Notes: generated from the sequence alone by a model not told the origin. Positions 46,136 to 56,399 are shown, numbered from the stretch's first letter. The stretch: 64,000 nt of DNA from Zygaena filipendulae (GCA_907165275.2 OU015662.1:2487501-2551500), one strand, 5' to 3'. Numbers and translations: made by a program.

Positions 46136-46311
46136 TCAACACTACAGACTGAGATCTTATACGATCCTAATTTTTTTCCTAGAGCTAAAACTGTTAAAAA
46201 AATTATTATTTACAGTAATTTTATTGTACCTATACTTTATTTGTTAATATATTTTAATATTTAGTAGAAACAAGCGAAAAATTCTTGCGTGGTTATTACC
46301 GTAATCCAGAA

Positions 46312-46895
46312 CGCTATGTATGCAGACTACTCAGACCAAATAAAAACTAAAGATGGAACGTCTCGAACAACGAAGTGAAGCCGACCTTGCGTAATGCGAA
46401 TGCATGTGGTGATTAGGAAAGTGTATGGAATTGCTAAGTTTACTTACTGGTGATAAGTGATTCCATGCTGTTTTTTTTTTTTGACCGTTGACGACACAAT
46501 ATAGCATTTTTCAACTTAATTGTTGCGTCATCTCCATTAGCGGGAGAAGCTCAAACTAAAAGGTATGATGTTGTAGCCGAGGGGAGCTATGATGACTGAT
46601 TTAAAAGGCTTTATAAAAATATTATCAAAATTTTAATACGGAAATATAATAGGTTGACAAGGGGCTTATATCGAAACGTAACTTAAAAATAATGACATTC
46701 TCTATATAAAAATTAAAATAATACAAAATTATAAACAGCCAGTATTGGTTGGCAACAGATGTCTTTTTCTTGTAAGTGTGTGCGTGTTTCTGTGTACGTG
46801 CACGGCGCGGTGTCTTTTTCCGGGCTTCACTAGTTTGTTCTACGCGTTCCGTCTTTAGTTTTTATTTGGTCTGAGGCAGACTATATACATTATTT
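46312..46895. mobile_element. Inverted-repeat element of about 580 bp
   Basis: Left arm (GCAGACTACTCAGACC, AAATAAAAACTAAAGATGGA, GAAGTGAAGCC) recurs inverted at about 46825-46885. The arms are roughly 70 nt with about 15% mismatch. The interior has no ORF. The superfamily is not determined and no clean target duplication was found. Confidence 0.75.
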
Positions 46896-47238
46896 ATATG
46901 AAGTAGAAAACAGGTTTCTAGCTTGTTTTCTATATATTTACCTGCCGTACGTGTTGAAAATGTATTAAAATAATATAGTAAACATATCAAACAAAAAATA
47001 AATGTGGAATTATGTGGAAATTTCTAATTACCTAATTATACAAAAATTTAGTCATATTATTCAGATAGACACTTCGGATACATTTATTTTATTGTGTTTA
47101 CGGTCTAAATTTAAACTTGTTTTGCAAGTAAATATTCGTAAAAGCTTTGACCGAAACTAAAGGCAATTAGAATAGATACCTAATCTAAGAAAATCAAAAT
47201 GCTCGCCCCAACTTGTTTTTGTCTATGTCCTATTTGGT
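46895..47238. other. AT-rich, nothing recognised
   Basis: No ORF or repeat match. Confidence 0.3.
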
Positions 47239-47239
47239 T

Positions 47240-47440
47240 ACGAGCTGTTCCCCGCGGTCTCACTCGCGTGGAAGGAGTTCCCGCAGGGATTCCAGGATAA
47301 AAGCACCATAGGTATATCCTCCTCTGTAACCCAGACAACGGTGTATGCAAAATCGGTTGGTGCTCGGTTAAGTAGTTAAGGCGTGAAAGCATAAAAAACA
47401 AACAAACAAACTCACATTCGCGTTTATAATAGTAAGGATT
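47240..47440 (-). mobile_element. Helitron-like element, damaged 3' end
   Basis: CGAGCTGTTCCCCGCGG replaces CTAGCTG. The body and the TTATAATAGTAAGGAT head are intact. Confidence 0.7.
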
Positions 47441-47805
47441 TACTGATAATGGTGACTGGCCGGCGCAACGCAACATTCACTATGACCAACAACATTCCTT
47501 GCCCATAACGCGTGTCCCAAAAACGTAATCCCAAATGCTCCAGATGCAAAAATATTAGAAATTTATATTCTTTGTGACAAAAGAAACGTCGTAAATGTAT
47601 TTTTTTTAAGTTAAACTACTTTGAACACGAGGGAAAAGCAATTTAAGTGGCGTCTTATCTTAACGCGACGCGTTATGGTCATAGTGAATAAGGGCCCTGC
47701 TCCCGCGCGTCCCCTCTTCCACCGCGCTCTCACGCATTCTAAGCACCTACTAAATTGTAATAATATTCGTTATAGAATGCCTGTTCATTTTCAGTGCTCA
47801 CTGGA
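47440..47805. other. Unassigned, partly a repeat related to 3600-3710
   Basis: ACTTTGAACACGAGGGAAAA, GTGGCG and a CGCGACGCGTTA stretch at 47615-47690 resemble TTTGATTATGAGGGAAAG and GGCGCGATAACTGAACGCGC at 3630-3690, including GTGAATAAGGG. Confidence 0.35.
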
Positions 47806-47811
47806 AACTTT

Positions 47812-47886
47812 TGACTTCGGCCCTAACTTCGGCCCTAACTTCGGCCCTAACTTCGGCCCTAACTTCGACCATAACTTCGGCCCATT
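47812..47886 (+). repeat. 12-bp minisatellite (CTTCGGCCCTAA)n
   Basis: Five to six units, the last ones varied (TTCGACCATAAC). Read in one frame it would encode repeated Gly-Pro-Asn-Phe, but the surrounding ORF is short and unsupported. Confidence 0.9.
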
Positions 47887-47889
47887 TTG

Positions 47890-48246
47890 ACCGTAGCCGA
47901 AAGTTTGGTCGACGGTGAATGAAAGTGGTCGAAGCCAAATCCAAAGGTTCAGTCGGAGACTAGCAACAAGATAAATCTGTTCATTTTCTAGACTATTACA
48001 CGCCTAATACCTACTGCAGGAAGCCAAGCCCCACGCTAGCCAGAGCAATCCGGTGTTTATGACTTGATGTAGGTATAACTAATGCAACCTGAATTGGCAC
48101 ATTAACTCTATGCAAATCACAACTTGGCGGTTATTTGTCCAGAGGGATTTCCAACACTCTGAATCATCCATTTAGTTTAATGTGAGTAAATATTTTGGAT
48201 GTACCTAAATGTATAATATGTTTACTCTGTATACATTTTATATAAG
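47890..48246. other. Unassigned
   Basis: The first 60 bases contain inverted echoes of the minisatellite unit (TAGCCGAAAGT, GTCGAAGCC). No gene. Confidence 0.3.
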
Positions 48247-48248
48247 AA

Positions 48249-48657
48249 CTAGCTGTCCCCCGCGGTTTCACTCGGTAATTTCGGAGTTCCCGTAGGAATT
48301 TCGGGATGCAAAGTAACCTAATCACTCAGGACTATAAGTGAAAGAATTTTCAAAATCTGTTCAGTAGATCCAGAGATTACCCCCTACAACGTCACAAACT
48401 CACCAACTTTAACTCTTTATAATATTAGTATAGATAAGCAAGTTGTCTGGTGCGTAGGTATATAATAATACTAGCTGTCCCCCGCGATTTCATCCGCGGT
48501 AATTTGGGAGTTCCAGCGGGAATTCCGGGAAAAAAACTATCCTATCTTTTAAGTTGGACCATATTATAAATGGTTACAAAATTTTATCAAAATCCGTTCA
48601 GTACTTTCGGAGTCCATCGCGGATAAACAACGTGACACGTGATTGATATATATTAGA
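48249..48657 (-). mobile_element. Two Helitron-like copies in a row
   Basis: First copy 48249-48435 (CTAGCTGTCCCCCGCGG to GTATAGA), related to the 19.5-kb copies. Second copy 48471-48657 (CTAGCTGTCCCCCGCGA), with the GTTGGACCATATTATAAA body of the 7690 copy. Confidence 0.75.
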
Positions 48658-48729
48658 AGATATAAGATAAGATAAGATATGTACAAGCTTTGTTTACTAT
48701 GGAACCAAGGGCGTTGCGTGATGGCTCTT

Positions 48730-48777
48730 TAGTCAACTCATCCCGCTCCAAATTTATCCCGCGGGATGAGTTGACTA
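48730..48777. repeat. Perfect 17-bp-arm hairpin
   Basis: TAGTCAACTCATCCCGC pairs exactly with GCGGGATGAGTTGACTA across a 14-base loop. Confidence 0.85.
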
Positions 48778-48779
48778 AT

Positions 48780-49350
48780 GTAAGTACAATCGTTATTATT
48801 ATTATTTATCTATACCCGATCAGACCTAACTGAACCCGATCATTTGAAAGTTCCTACTTAGTTCCTAAGAGATCCGTCGCGAACGAAATCGCGAAAAACT
48901 GCTAGTCGTAAAATTTATTGTATCAGAAAGTAAGTAGTTAACTTAGTTAACGATACTTATTTTAGGTAGCTTGGTAATAAAATATACATAATTATAAAAG
49001 CATAATTGAATAACAAACATTAAAACAAGGTCATAGATCGTTTAGGTATTAATAGCTTAAGTACTTTATTGTGTCATAACTCGTAAATATACAGTTTATT
49101 ACGGGTAAATAATTTAAAGACAGATTCGTAAATAGTTAGGTACACGTAGGTAGGTAGGTAGGTATCTATTTAATACATCTATTAGCAGTCTCCGTGGAAC
49201 CCGCGGCCATTTCTGAGATCCCGCGGGAATTCAAGTATAAACTATTCGTATAAACCTTCCTCTTGGATCACTCTATCTATCGACGAAACTCGGTGCGTAG
49301 GTAGGTAGTTAATAACTACTTACAGACGGCTGAAAGCAACTTTGTTATTT
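48780..49350. other. AT-rich with Helitron-like remnants
   Basis: Remnants near 48870-48905 (GTCGCGAACGAAATCGCG) and 49190-49300 (CCGCGGCCATTTCTGAGATC). A (GGTA)n run near 49150. Confidence 0.4.
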
Positions 49351-49353
49351 GTT

Positions 49354-49645
49354 GATACATAAAAATAAAGTTGAAGAGTCTGTTTATAATGCCGAAATGA
49401 CAGCTTTTTTACACAATGTTTATGAAAGAATATACGGCACTTCTAACAAAAAACATAATTCTTAAATATTTTGTGGTCTGTCTTTTCTCTTTCTATCTCC
49501 AAAATAGTTGGACTGATTTTAACGGAAGTTTCACTGGCCGATAGCGGATGTTAAGGAGTAAATTTGACTATATACTCTTATCAGCGTTCCTGCTAAAATT
49601 CCGAAACTCACACCGGGCACGGGTGAAACTGCGAGGCACAGCTAG
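49354..49645 (+). mobile_element. Helitron-like element, second subfamily
   Basis: ACATAAAAATAAAGTTGAAG head, GATTTTAACGGAAGTTTCAC body and GAGGCACAGCTAG end followed by C. A MITE of another family starts nine bases further on. Confidence 0.75.
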
Positions 49646-49653
49646 CTTTTAAA

Positions 49654-49890
49654 TGGACGCAGATAAGCAATAACATGTTAACCCATAAAATTAAGTTATC
49701 GATTCAGAACGATTTATTGAGAGTTAGGGAAAGTTTTTTAATTATGTGTTTACCTTATTACATTGCTTAAATATGTAACTAAATATTGAACAAAAAAATG
49801 TTGATACAAAATGGCGCTTCTACTTTTAAAACACGATTTACTCAAAATTTCTCCAGTGTGGGTTAACACACTATTGCTTATCTATTTTCA
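49654..49890 (-). mobile_element. GATAAGCAATA MITE family, copy 2
   Basis: TGGACGCAGATAAGCAATAA at the left; the right end has decayed to TCTATTTTCA instead of TCTATGTCCA. Inner blocks as in copy 1, reverse orientation. Confidence 0.85.
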
Positions 49891-50199
49891 AATATAATAG
49901 GAAATAATCGTAATAAGTAGATATATAAAGTAACACGCTGATTTATACACAAACGAATATAAATAGAATTCAATAAATGCATCGATCAGTTCCATTAAAC
50001 ACTTATTTCACAATATGAGTAACAATATTACACCATTTCTGGTACAACAGGATCTCATCACAATTGTTTCTTAACTTTACTAGTTGTAGTTACTAATTTA
50101 GTATTAATATACAATAATAAATAAATTAAATTAAACCCACTGTCACAATCTTACATCATAAAATCCATCGCGACAAACAACACTTCTTATCTTGCATCA
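49891..50199. other. 3' flank of the secreted-protein gene, AT-rich
   Basis: No repeat found. On the minus strand no canonical AATAAA is present in the first 150 bases after the stop. Confidence 0.3.
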
Positions 50200-50433
50200 T
50201 TAGTATAATATCGGTCGTTTTAAATTATAATATCTTCCACGATTATTTTCAACGAAAGGTTTACTCTTCAATTCAAAATCCAATTCGTTCTCGGATGAAT
50301 CGTAGGTGTCGAGGATATGATTCGTCGGTCCTTCGAACACTATCGCGTCCGGATCGTTGTGAATTGGATACAAAAGACTCCTTGTCAAAGCCAAATGTAC
50401 GAGACAAAACAAAATCAATAGCTGCTTAAACAT
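50200..50433 (-). CDS. Small putative secreted protein, 77 aa
   Basis: Single-exon frame. The first 18-19 residues are a textbook signal peptide (MFKQLLILFCLVHLALTRS). The mature part, about 58 residues, has no cysteine. It is acidic in the middle (near residues 43-54) and basic near the end, with a dibasic Lys-Arg at 72-73 before the C-terminal PILY. A TATAAATA box lies on the same strand 78-85 bases upstream of the ATG, which supports a real short-leader gene. The composition suggests a secreted peptide or short propeptide for haemolymph or cuticle, but I do not recognise the family. No splice sites are needed. No good poly(A) signal was seen downstream on this strand, which lowers confidence a little. 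Confidence 0.6.
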   Translation of the reverse strand: MFKQLLILFCLVHLALTRSLLYPIHNDPDAIVFEGPTNHILDTYDSSENELDFELKSKPFVENNRGRYYNLKRPILY

Positions 50434-50510
50434 TTCGAGCGGAACGATGAGCCAGTACCGAGTTTAGTAAAGGAGTGAGTTATTTTGTGGATCTCATTTG
50501 CCATAATGCC

Positions 50511-50518
50511 TATTTATA
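50511..50518 (-). promoter_or_regulatory. TATA box of the 77-aa secreted-protein gene
   Basis: Reads TATAAATA on the minus strand within GCTATAAATAGG, 78-85 bases before the start codon. That spacing allows a leader of about 50 bases. No clear initiator motif was fixed at the expected start. Confidence 0.5.
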
Positions 50519-50795
50519 GCCCGGTATGGTATCACGCTGTGTAGAGGAAAAATCGGCAGATAATATATTTTTTTTACTTTATTTCCTTTTTTTTCTGTAT
50601 TTCCTGCTGTGCAGACCCGCGCGGGCATGTGAATCAAACCTTTATAGTATTTCTTTATTATGACAAAGTAATCAGGTTTCAGGAAAGTCGATTAGACAAG
50701 AAGGATAACTTTTATATTAATTAATATAATACATTAACACAACAAAACCTAATTAGGTATATTAATTGCTTGAAAACAATAGACAAGCAACTAAG
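50519..50795 (-). promoter_or_regulatory. Upstream region of the secreted-protein gene
   Basis: Repeat-free. On the gene's strand it includes a GATA-type TTATCTGCC near 50556 and a GC-rich GCCCGCGCGGGTC palindrome near 50616. No factor assignment is made. Confidence 0.3.
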
Positions 50796-50799
50796 TAAC

Positions 50800-50994
50800 T
50801 TTTATATTATAAATGCGAAAGTGAGTTTGTTTGTTTGTTTGTTACGCTTTCACGCCTCAACAGCTCAGCCGGTCATCGTGAAACTTTGTATGTATACGTT
50901 ATCAGGGGTACAGAGAGGACATAGGGTACTTTTGTCCCGGAATTCCTGCGGGAACTCTAAAATTAACGCGGGGGAAACCGTGGGCATCAGCTAG
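50800..50994 (+). mobile_element. Helitron-like element
   Basis: TATATTATAAATGCGAAAGT head, (GTTT)n, TTATCAGGGGTACAGAGAGG, and GGGCATCAGCTAG end followed by T. Confidence 0.75.
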
Positions 50995-51242
50995 TGTGCT
51001 TATAATTTGGAAATATTGTGTTTTATACTTTCGGTTAAGACCATGGACGGTCTTAAACTTCTGATTAGAAACACATCAGTTGAAAAATAACGTACACAGG
51101 AATCAAATTTTGTTAGAATACCTAAACTTTATTTTCCAGCATTTTTGAAGCATGACAAAAAATATTTATTATTTTTTATTGATAGGTAAGCTTCTTTGGT
51201 TTCTGATAAAAAGAGTCATCAACATAATAACCGGTCAAAATC

Positions 51243-51440
51243 GACGACCCAATTGGCGCAGTAGGTCAATATGCCTACCCGCTAATCAAGAGGTTCCCGG
51301 TTCGATTCCCGATGGGGGTGAACTTTGTGTGATGAACACGAGGTTCCATTTTCCAGTCTGGGTGTATTAATTGTCGAAACAAGCTTAAGTTTAATGTGGG
51401 ATCAAGTAGATCTGTGTGTTGTGAAGTGGATTATTATTAT
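51243..51440 (+). mobile_element. tRNA-derived SINE, copy 3
   Basis: AATTGGCGCAGTAGGT (A box) and GGTTCGATTCCC (B box) 45 bases apart, then CCAGTCTGGGTGTATTAATT and a tail GATCAAGTAGATCTGTGTG ending in (ATT)n. Head, body and tail are all present. Confidence 0.85.
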
Positions 51441-51649
51441 TATAACTACGTATGTACGAGTACGTACTACGTAATTGTTTTTAGGAAGTACTTACTACTG
51501 TCGTTGGCAGCGCTAATGGTGTATGTACTGTACTGTAAGTGTAGTACTGGTAAATGAACCTGCTACGTCAGGTATCATAGATTCGATCTCGGTGTCAGGG
51601 GAAACATATTGTGCAACAACATATTGTGATGAAATGTTTGGGGATTTAA

Positions 51650-52081
51650 TCCTACTAATATTATAAATGGACATAGATAAGCAATAGTGTGTTAACCCAC
51701 ACTGGAGAAATTTTGAGTAAATTAAAGTTTTAAAATTATAGCGCCATTTTGTGTCAACATTTTTATGTTCAATATTTTGCTACATATTTAAACAATGTAA
51801 TATGGTAAACACATTTAAAAAAACGTTTTCTAACTCTCAATAAATTGTTCTGAATCAATAATTTCGTTTTGTGGGTTAACATATTATTGCTTATCTACGT
51901 CCAAATGTCAGTCTGGATGTTTGGATATTTGTTACTCAATCACGCAAAAACGGCTGAACGGATTTGGATGAAATTTGGCATGCACGTTGTCAGGGGTACA
52001 AAGAAGGACATACACTTTTTATTTCGGGATTCCCGCGGGAACTTCGAAATTACCGCAGGTGAAACCGCTGGGCACAGCTAG
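51650..52081 (+). mobile_element. Helitron-like element carrying a nested MITE
   Basis: TCCTACTAATATTATAAA start at 51650 and GGGCACAGCTAG end at 52081, flanked by A and T. It is interrupted at 51668-51903. Joining the flanks restores the normal head sequence ATAAATGT. Confidence 0.85.
51668..51903 (+). mobile_element. GATAAGCAATA MITE family, copy 3 (nested)
   Basis: TGGACATAGATAAGCAATAG and the inverted TGGACGTAGATAAGCAATAA ends, both intact. The dinucleotide AA flanks both sides, where the uninterrupted element has a single AA. Confidence 0.9.
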
Positions 52082-52104
52082 TGTATCATAAATACGTACT
52101 AGAT

Positions 52105-52300
52105 ATTTCCAGCGATTTTTTTCGGGTTAATTTCGGAATTCCCGCAGGAACTCCGGGATAACATACCCTGTATCCCTTATAGGGTACTTTTTATCCCGGA
52201 CTTTGTGTATATTTCATAATAATCGGTTAAGTATAGTAAGGCGTGAAAGTGTAACAAAAAAACAACAAACAAATATTAGGTACAACCTATAGCAATATTT
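52105..52300 (-). mobile_element. Helitron-like element, partial
   Basis: GGGTTAATTTCGGAATTCCC and GTGTAACAAAAAAACAACAA in order; ends eroded. TATAGGGTACTTTTTATCCC in the middle is in the opposite orientation, a local inversion or nested piece. Confidence 0.5.
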
Positions 52301-52732
52301 TTATATTTGCATTATAATATGTTAGTTTGTAAGGTATTTATCTATGAGCCTATGTCGCCTGACAAAAAAAAGCAATAAATAAAATAAATTACTCAGCTGA
52401 GTTTGGAAATCGGAGTCGCTGTGTGTACTATTATTTTGTAAGAACAAATATTCGTTCCTTAGATGCAAACGGGTCAATTTTTTTTTCAACACAGAATTAC
52501 TCATTCATTCCGAAAAGGTTACTTACCTTATGAACCGGTACCGCGGCTGTCCGTTAAACTCGTACATAGCGGTCACGTGTCCATACCATTAATATCCATA
52601 CTGAACATCATAAAAGCGACTGCAGTAACTCTGTCTGTCTATCTGTTACCTTTTCACGCCTTAACCACTCAACTGATTGTCACGTAATTTTGCATACACG
52701 TTGAGGCAACAGTAATTTAACATATTGTAATA

Positions 52733-52943
52733 CTAGTTGTACCTCGCGGTTTCACCCGCGCTAATTTCAGAGTTCCCGAGGGAATTCCGGGATAAAAAGT
52801 ACCCTATGTGTTAATCTGCTGTATAAGCTATATTATTGTAAAGTTTCATTTAAATCCATCCAGTAGTTTTTGCGTGAAAGAGTAACAAACATCCATCCAT
52901 CAATACATACTTACAAACTTTCGCGTTTATAATATTAGTAGGA
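52733..52943 (-). mobile_element. Complete Helitron-like element
   Basis: CTAGTTGTACCTCGCGG start and ATAATATTAGTAGGA end, flanked by A and T, with the GTATAAGCTATATTATTG body of the 33393 subfamily. Confidence 0.85.
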
Positions 52944-53024
52944 TTTTTTAGACTGCTTTAATACATATTGGTAGGTACATACATAATAATATATTCTTAA
53001 GATAATTTCATAATTGTTAGTTAC

Positions 53025-53330
53025 TAAATTGTCATTTTTTTTAGTCCGTCATGTACATTAATAAAAAATATTGGACACGTATTTCTTTTTTTAAATAAAG
53101 GCGATACATTGAGTTGAAATTTCCCGTAACGTCACCCGGTGCAGTTTTCAGTTTTGTACGGGGCTTATACCGGTTAATGAGGTCACGAGCCCCGCACCCT
53201 AAACTTTAATGTGGTTTATCTATACCTATACATCAACTTGAAAAAGCAACATATACGTGTCTATTATTTTGTTATTTTCTAACTGATGAACTAATTAGAA
53301 TTTTAATTTTCATAAGTCGTCAACATTCTT
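53025..53330 (+). mobile_element. TTAGTCCGTC MITE family, copy with mutated CRE sites
   Basis: TTAGTCCGTCATGTA at 53041, GATGAACTAATTAGAATTTT near 53285, AAGTCGTCAACATTC at the edge. Both TGACGTCA positions have changed (TAACGTCA, TGAGGTCA). Confidence 0.75.
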
Positions 53331-53334
53331 CTCT

Positions 53335-53460
53335 GTCCAATGTCCATACACGTTGTCAGGGGTACAAAAAAGGATATCGGGTACTTTTACACCGATATTA
53401 CCTTGACCACTTCGAAATTAACGCGGGTGAAATCGCGGGTGACAACTCCTATAAAATAAA
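53335..53460 (+). mobile_element. 3' half of a Helitron-like element
   Basis: ACACGTTGTCAGGGGTAC to GCGGGTGACAACTC. The CTAG end is lost. Confidence 0.5.
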
Positions 53461-53623
53461 GTTAAATTCCGTTCACTGATTAATCATAAAATCTAAATAA
53501 CTCTTGTTTTTTAAATTAGGCAAGTGGATAATTAATTTATGGCGAGAAATCACACAGCTCCTGAGGGAATTCCGAAATTCACGTGAAGTGGTTAAAATCA
53601 TAGTATTGATAAAATAATAATAG

Positions 53624-53641
53624 CTAGCTAGCTAGCTAGAT
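53624..53641. repeat. (GCTA)n microsatellite
   Basis: AGCTAGCTAGCTAGCTAG, self-complementary. Confidence 0.85.
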
Positions 53642-53644
53642 ATT

Positions 53645-54645
53645 GGGAAATACGAAAAGTTAATTAGCTGCCACCAAATTAGAAAATATATAAGAAAAAA
53701 AATACTTATGATACTATCTAAAAAAACAAATGAGCACAACGCAAATTAAAAATAAAATTATGAAATAAAGAAAAAAGTAAAAACCAAATCAATAAAACAT
53801 ACTGAGGGGTCGGGGTTAAACCTATCTAATAGGTTTTTATGTACCTCTGCTAGCGAGAGCAGGAAACAAAATTGTAAAGTCAGCAACAAATGTAGCTAAG
53901 CAATTGAGGTGTTCACATAGTGCTAGACATTCAAAGGGATCATAATCATCTATGCAACAAGAGTTTTCTGAATGTTGTGAGCACCCAGTTTCAGTTATAA
54001 AGCACACACGCTGTCAACAATTTGAGTCGTCATTTTCAAACCTCGCTTGTTAAGATACCTTAAGATATCTAATAGTAGTAATTTGGTTTGTGAAAATATA
54101 TTTGACAAATGTTTAAATCATTAACCCATACGATGCCAAAGATAATTTGAATGCTATTATTGTTTAGATGTTGTTTTTTTTTAGGACAGCAGAACTATTT
54201 ATTATTATTATTTTTTTTATTTATTTATTTAGGACGTTCACAGAATATACATTAGAAAAACAGCATTCCAAAAATCACAGAGATTGGTCCGGAATGCTAT
54301 AGAATAAGTTGAGATATGAATGTGCCTTTAATATATCTGATATTGACTGTACCTACCTACTTCCTTAGGGAAATCCATGATTAATAATATCTAACCTTAC
54401 TTTTCCATGTTAGTCTTAAATGTGGGTTTACGAATTGGCAACAAAAATAAAAGGAAAAAAAACGTTTTAAATTCCTGTTATTACTAATTATGTCGTCCTC
54501 GAATTTCACAATTTTTAATTAACGGTCAAAACAATAATACCGTCCAATTTGCGTGCGTCTACATTAAATAATTTCATTTAAAGACAATTGCAACACAACT
54601 ATAAAAGAAAAGTGACAGTAAAGAAAAACCATTTATAAAAATTTT
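53645..54645. other. AT-rich, nothing recognised
   Basis: (ATT)n and (TTTA)n runs near 54200-54235. No ORF or repeat match. Confidence 0.3.
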
Positions 54646-54649
54646 ATTT

Positions 54650-54842
54650 GGTTGTCTGTTTGTTTACGATAATCTCCGAAATTACTAAACGGATTTTCAT
54701 TAGGTTTTCACAGGGAGGTTTTTTTTATATGACAGCTAGGAGAAACATCATCAAAGTTATCTTTATTTAAAAGCGTTTATCAAGGAGCTTCTCAAGTGAA
54801 TGCCGAAACACGCGAGTGAAACTGCGGGTAATGACTATAGTT
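54650..54842 (+). mobile_element. Degenerate Helitron-like element
   Basis: GGTTGTCTGTTTGTTTACGA head, ACGGATTTTCATTAGGTTTT body, GAAACTGCGGGTAATGACTA end with the CTAG mutated. Confidence 0.5.
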
Positions 54843-55089
54843 TATTATAAGGAAACAGGATGACATGTCGATAGAATGCTTGTTTGGAAACCTTAGTTAA
54901 ATCAAAACCTGTTTTAGGATCTTGAACCATTAATGGATGATGAATGAGTTATGATTATGTTACATTTTATCCTGGTAGCTACATATACCATACATGTACT
55001 GAAGCGATCCACGTTTAAGCTGACAAAACCAAAGGACACTGGATGAAATACCTGATATAGTTGAAAAATAAAGTAAAATTATTGAAATA

Positions 55090-55333
55090 TCACATAACTT
55101 AAAACCGATGAGTGGTAAAGACCAATAACAATATTACGTGCATTTTTGTATTTTTGATTATATACCTAGGTGTTTTGTTATTAGAACGAAGTTCTGTATC
55201 ACACGGTATGGATGAGCGTAAATTCATTTTCTGTCACGGCATCATACGGCTGCTCTACGAAAAAACAAACAGATTTTGTTGCATAACAGACATAACGGAC
55301 TTAGTTTAATATGGAAAAAACTTCGTTCTAACC
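55090..55333 (+). repeat. Arm homologue of the 35-kb inverted repeat plus a small hairpin element
   Basis: 55105-55180 (GACCAATAACAATATTACGT, GGTGTTTTGTTATT) matches the right arm at 35078-35145. It stops at 55181, where AGAACGAAGTT begins and recurs inverted at 55319-55331. So a 151-bp inverted-ended element abuts the arm. Confidence 0.6.
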
Positions 55334-55334
55334 A

Positions 55335-55755
55335 AGTGTTTCATGACACGCGCGCATTTTGTTATTGTTTGCTTTTTATCATATCATATCATAGTGCGTT
55401 TTTGTGTTTTTTTTTTATTGATTTAAATTTTTAGTATTCACGAGATAAGAAAAAAAATATTAATTACCTATTTTGCGATTAGATAAGATATATTATTGAA
55501 AAAGCAGCCGTATTACGAGAACATACCTATAGGTATTGAAATTCATATGAAACTAACCTTACGGTCTAGATGTATTTATCCTTGCTTATCATATTAGGTA
55601 CTATGAGTCCAAAACTTAAGTGCTGTCTCAAGGTTATATTACTCCTCCATATTGTTACTCATTTAGTAGACTAGGTACACTTCTAGAATTAATATAAGTA
55701 TGTAGTACTTAAACCTCGATATGAGAGAGAATTTAATTACTTACACTTCTAAGTT
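55335..55755. other. AT-rich, nothing recognised
   Basis: No ORF or repeat match. Confidence 0.3.
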
Positions 55756-55759
55756 CTCC

Positions 55760-55940
55760 ATATAAAAATTAATCCCTATTTCCGTTAGTTACGCAATAAC
55801 TTGAGAACGACTTGACCGATCATCATAAAATTTTGCGTACACATGTCAGGGGTACAGAGAAGCACATAGGGTACTTTTATCCCGAAAATCCCACGGGAAC
55901 TCTGAAATTACCGCGGGTGAAACCACGGAGTGTTAGTAGT
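55760..55940 (+). mobile_element. Helitron-like element, partial
   Basis: ACCGATCATCATAAAATTTT to GTGAAACCACGGAGTGTTAG. The end is mutated. Confidence 0.6.
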
Positions 55941-55992
55941 GTATTATAATAAAGGAATTTACACACATAATATGTATAATATTTTTTTACAA

Positions 55993-56160
55993 GCTCTTTC
56001 CTCCGACTGCGTGAAGTTCGGGATGTTGTTGGGAATTCCGGGATGAAAGTATGCTATGTTATTAATCTAGACTCTAGAACATATTCTACCTGTACGCAAA
56101 ATATCAAAAATCATCCACATAGTTATTATATTCCGTCGATTGAATGACAACATCCAAATA
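55993..56160 (-). mobile_element. Helitron-like element interrupted by a MITE
   Basis: Degenerate 3' part (GAAGTTCGGGATG, GGGAATTCCGGGATGAAAGT), then GATTGAATGACAACATCCAA, at which point the MITE at 56161 begins. Confidence 0.5.
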
Positions 56161-56398
56161 TGGACGCAGATAAGCAATAACATGTTAACCCACAAAATTA
56201 AGTTATTGATTCAGAACGATTTATTGAGAGTTATGGAACGTTTTTTAATTGTGTTTTTACCTTATTACATTGCTTAAATATGTAACTAAATATTGAACAT
56301 AAAAAAATTATGACACAAAATGGCGCTAAAATTTTAAAACACGTTTTACTCAAAATTTCTCCAGTGTGGGTTAACACACTATTGCTTATCTATGTCCG
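56161..56398 (-). mobile_element. GATAAGCAATA MITE family, copy 4
   Basis: TGGACGCAGATAAGCAATAA to GCTTATCTATGTCCG; last base mutated. Inner blocks intact. Confidence 0.9.
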
Positions 56399-56399
56399 T

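Noticed and set aside
47621..47890. 89-codon frame with repeated Gly-Pro-Asn-Phe
   Set aside because: Produced by a 12-bp minisatellite, and the upstream part is repeat-related.
51247..51330. Possible functional tRNA gene with A and B boxes
   Set aside because: The sequence does not fold into a proper acceptor and anticodon arm and continues into a repeated tail, so it is a SINE head.
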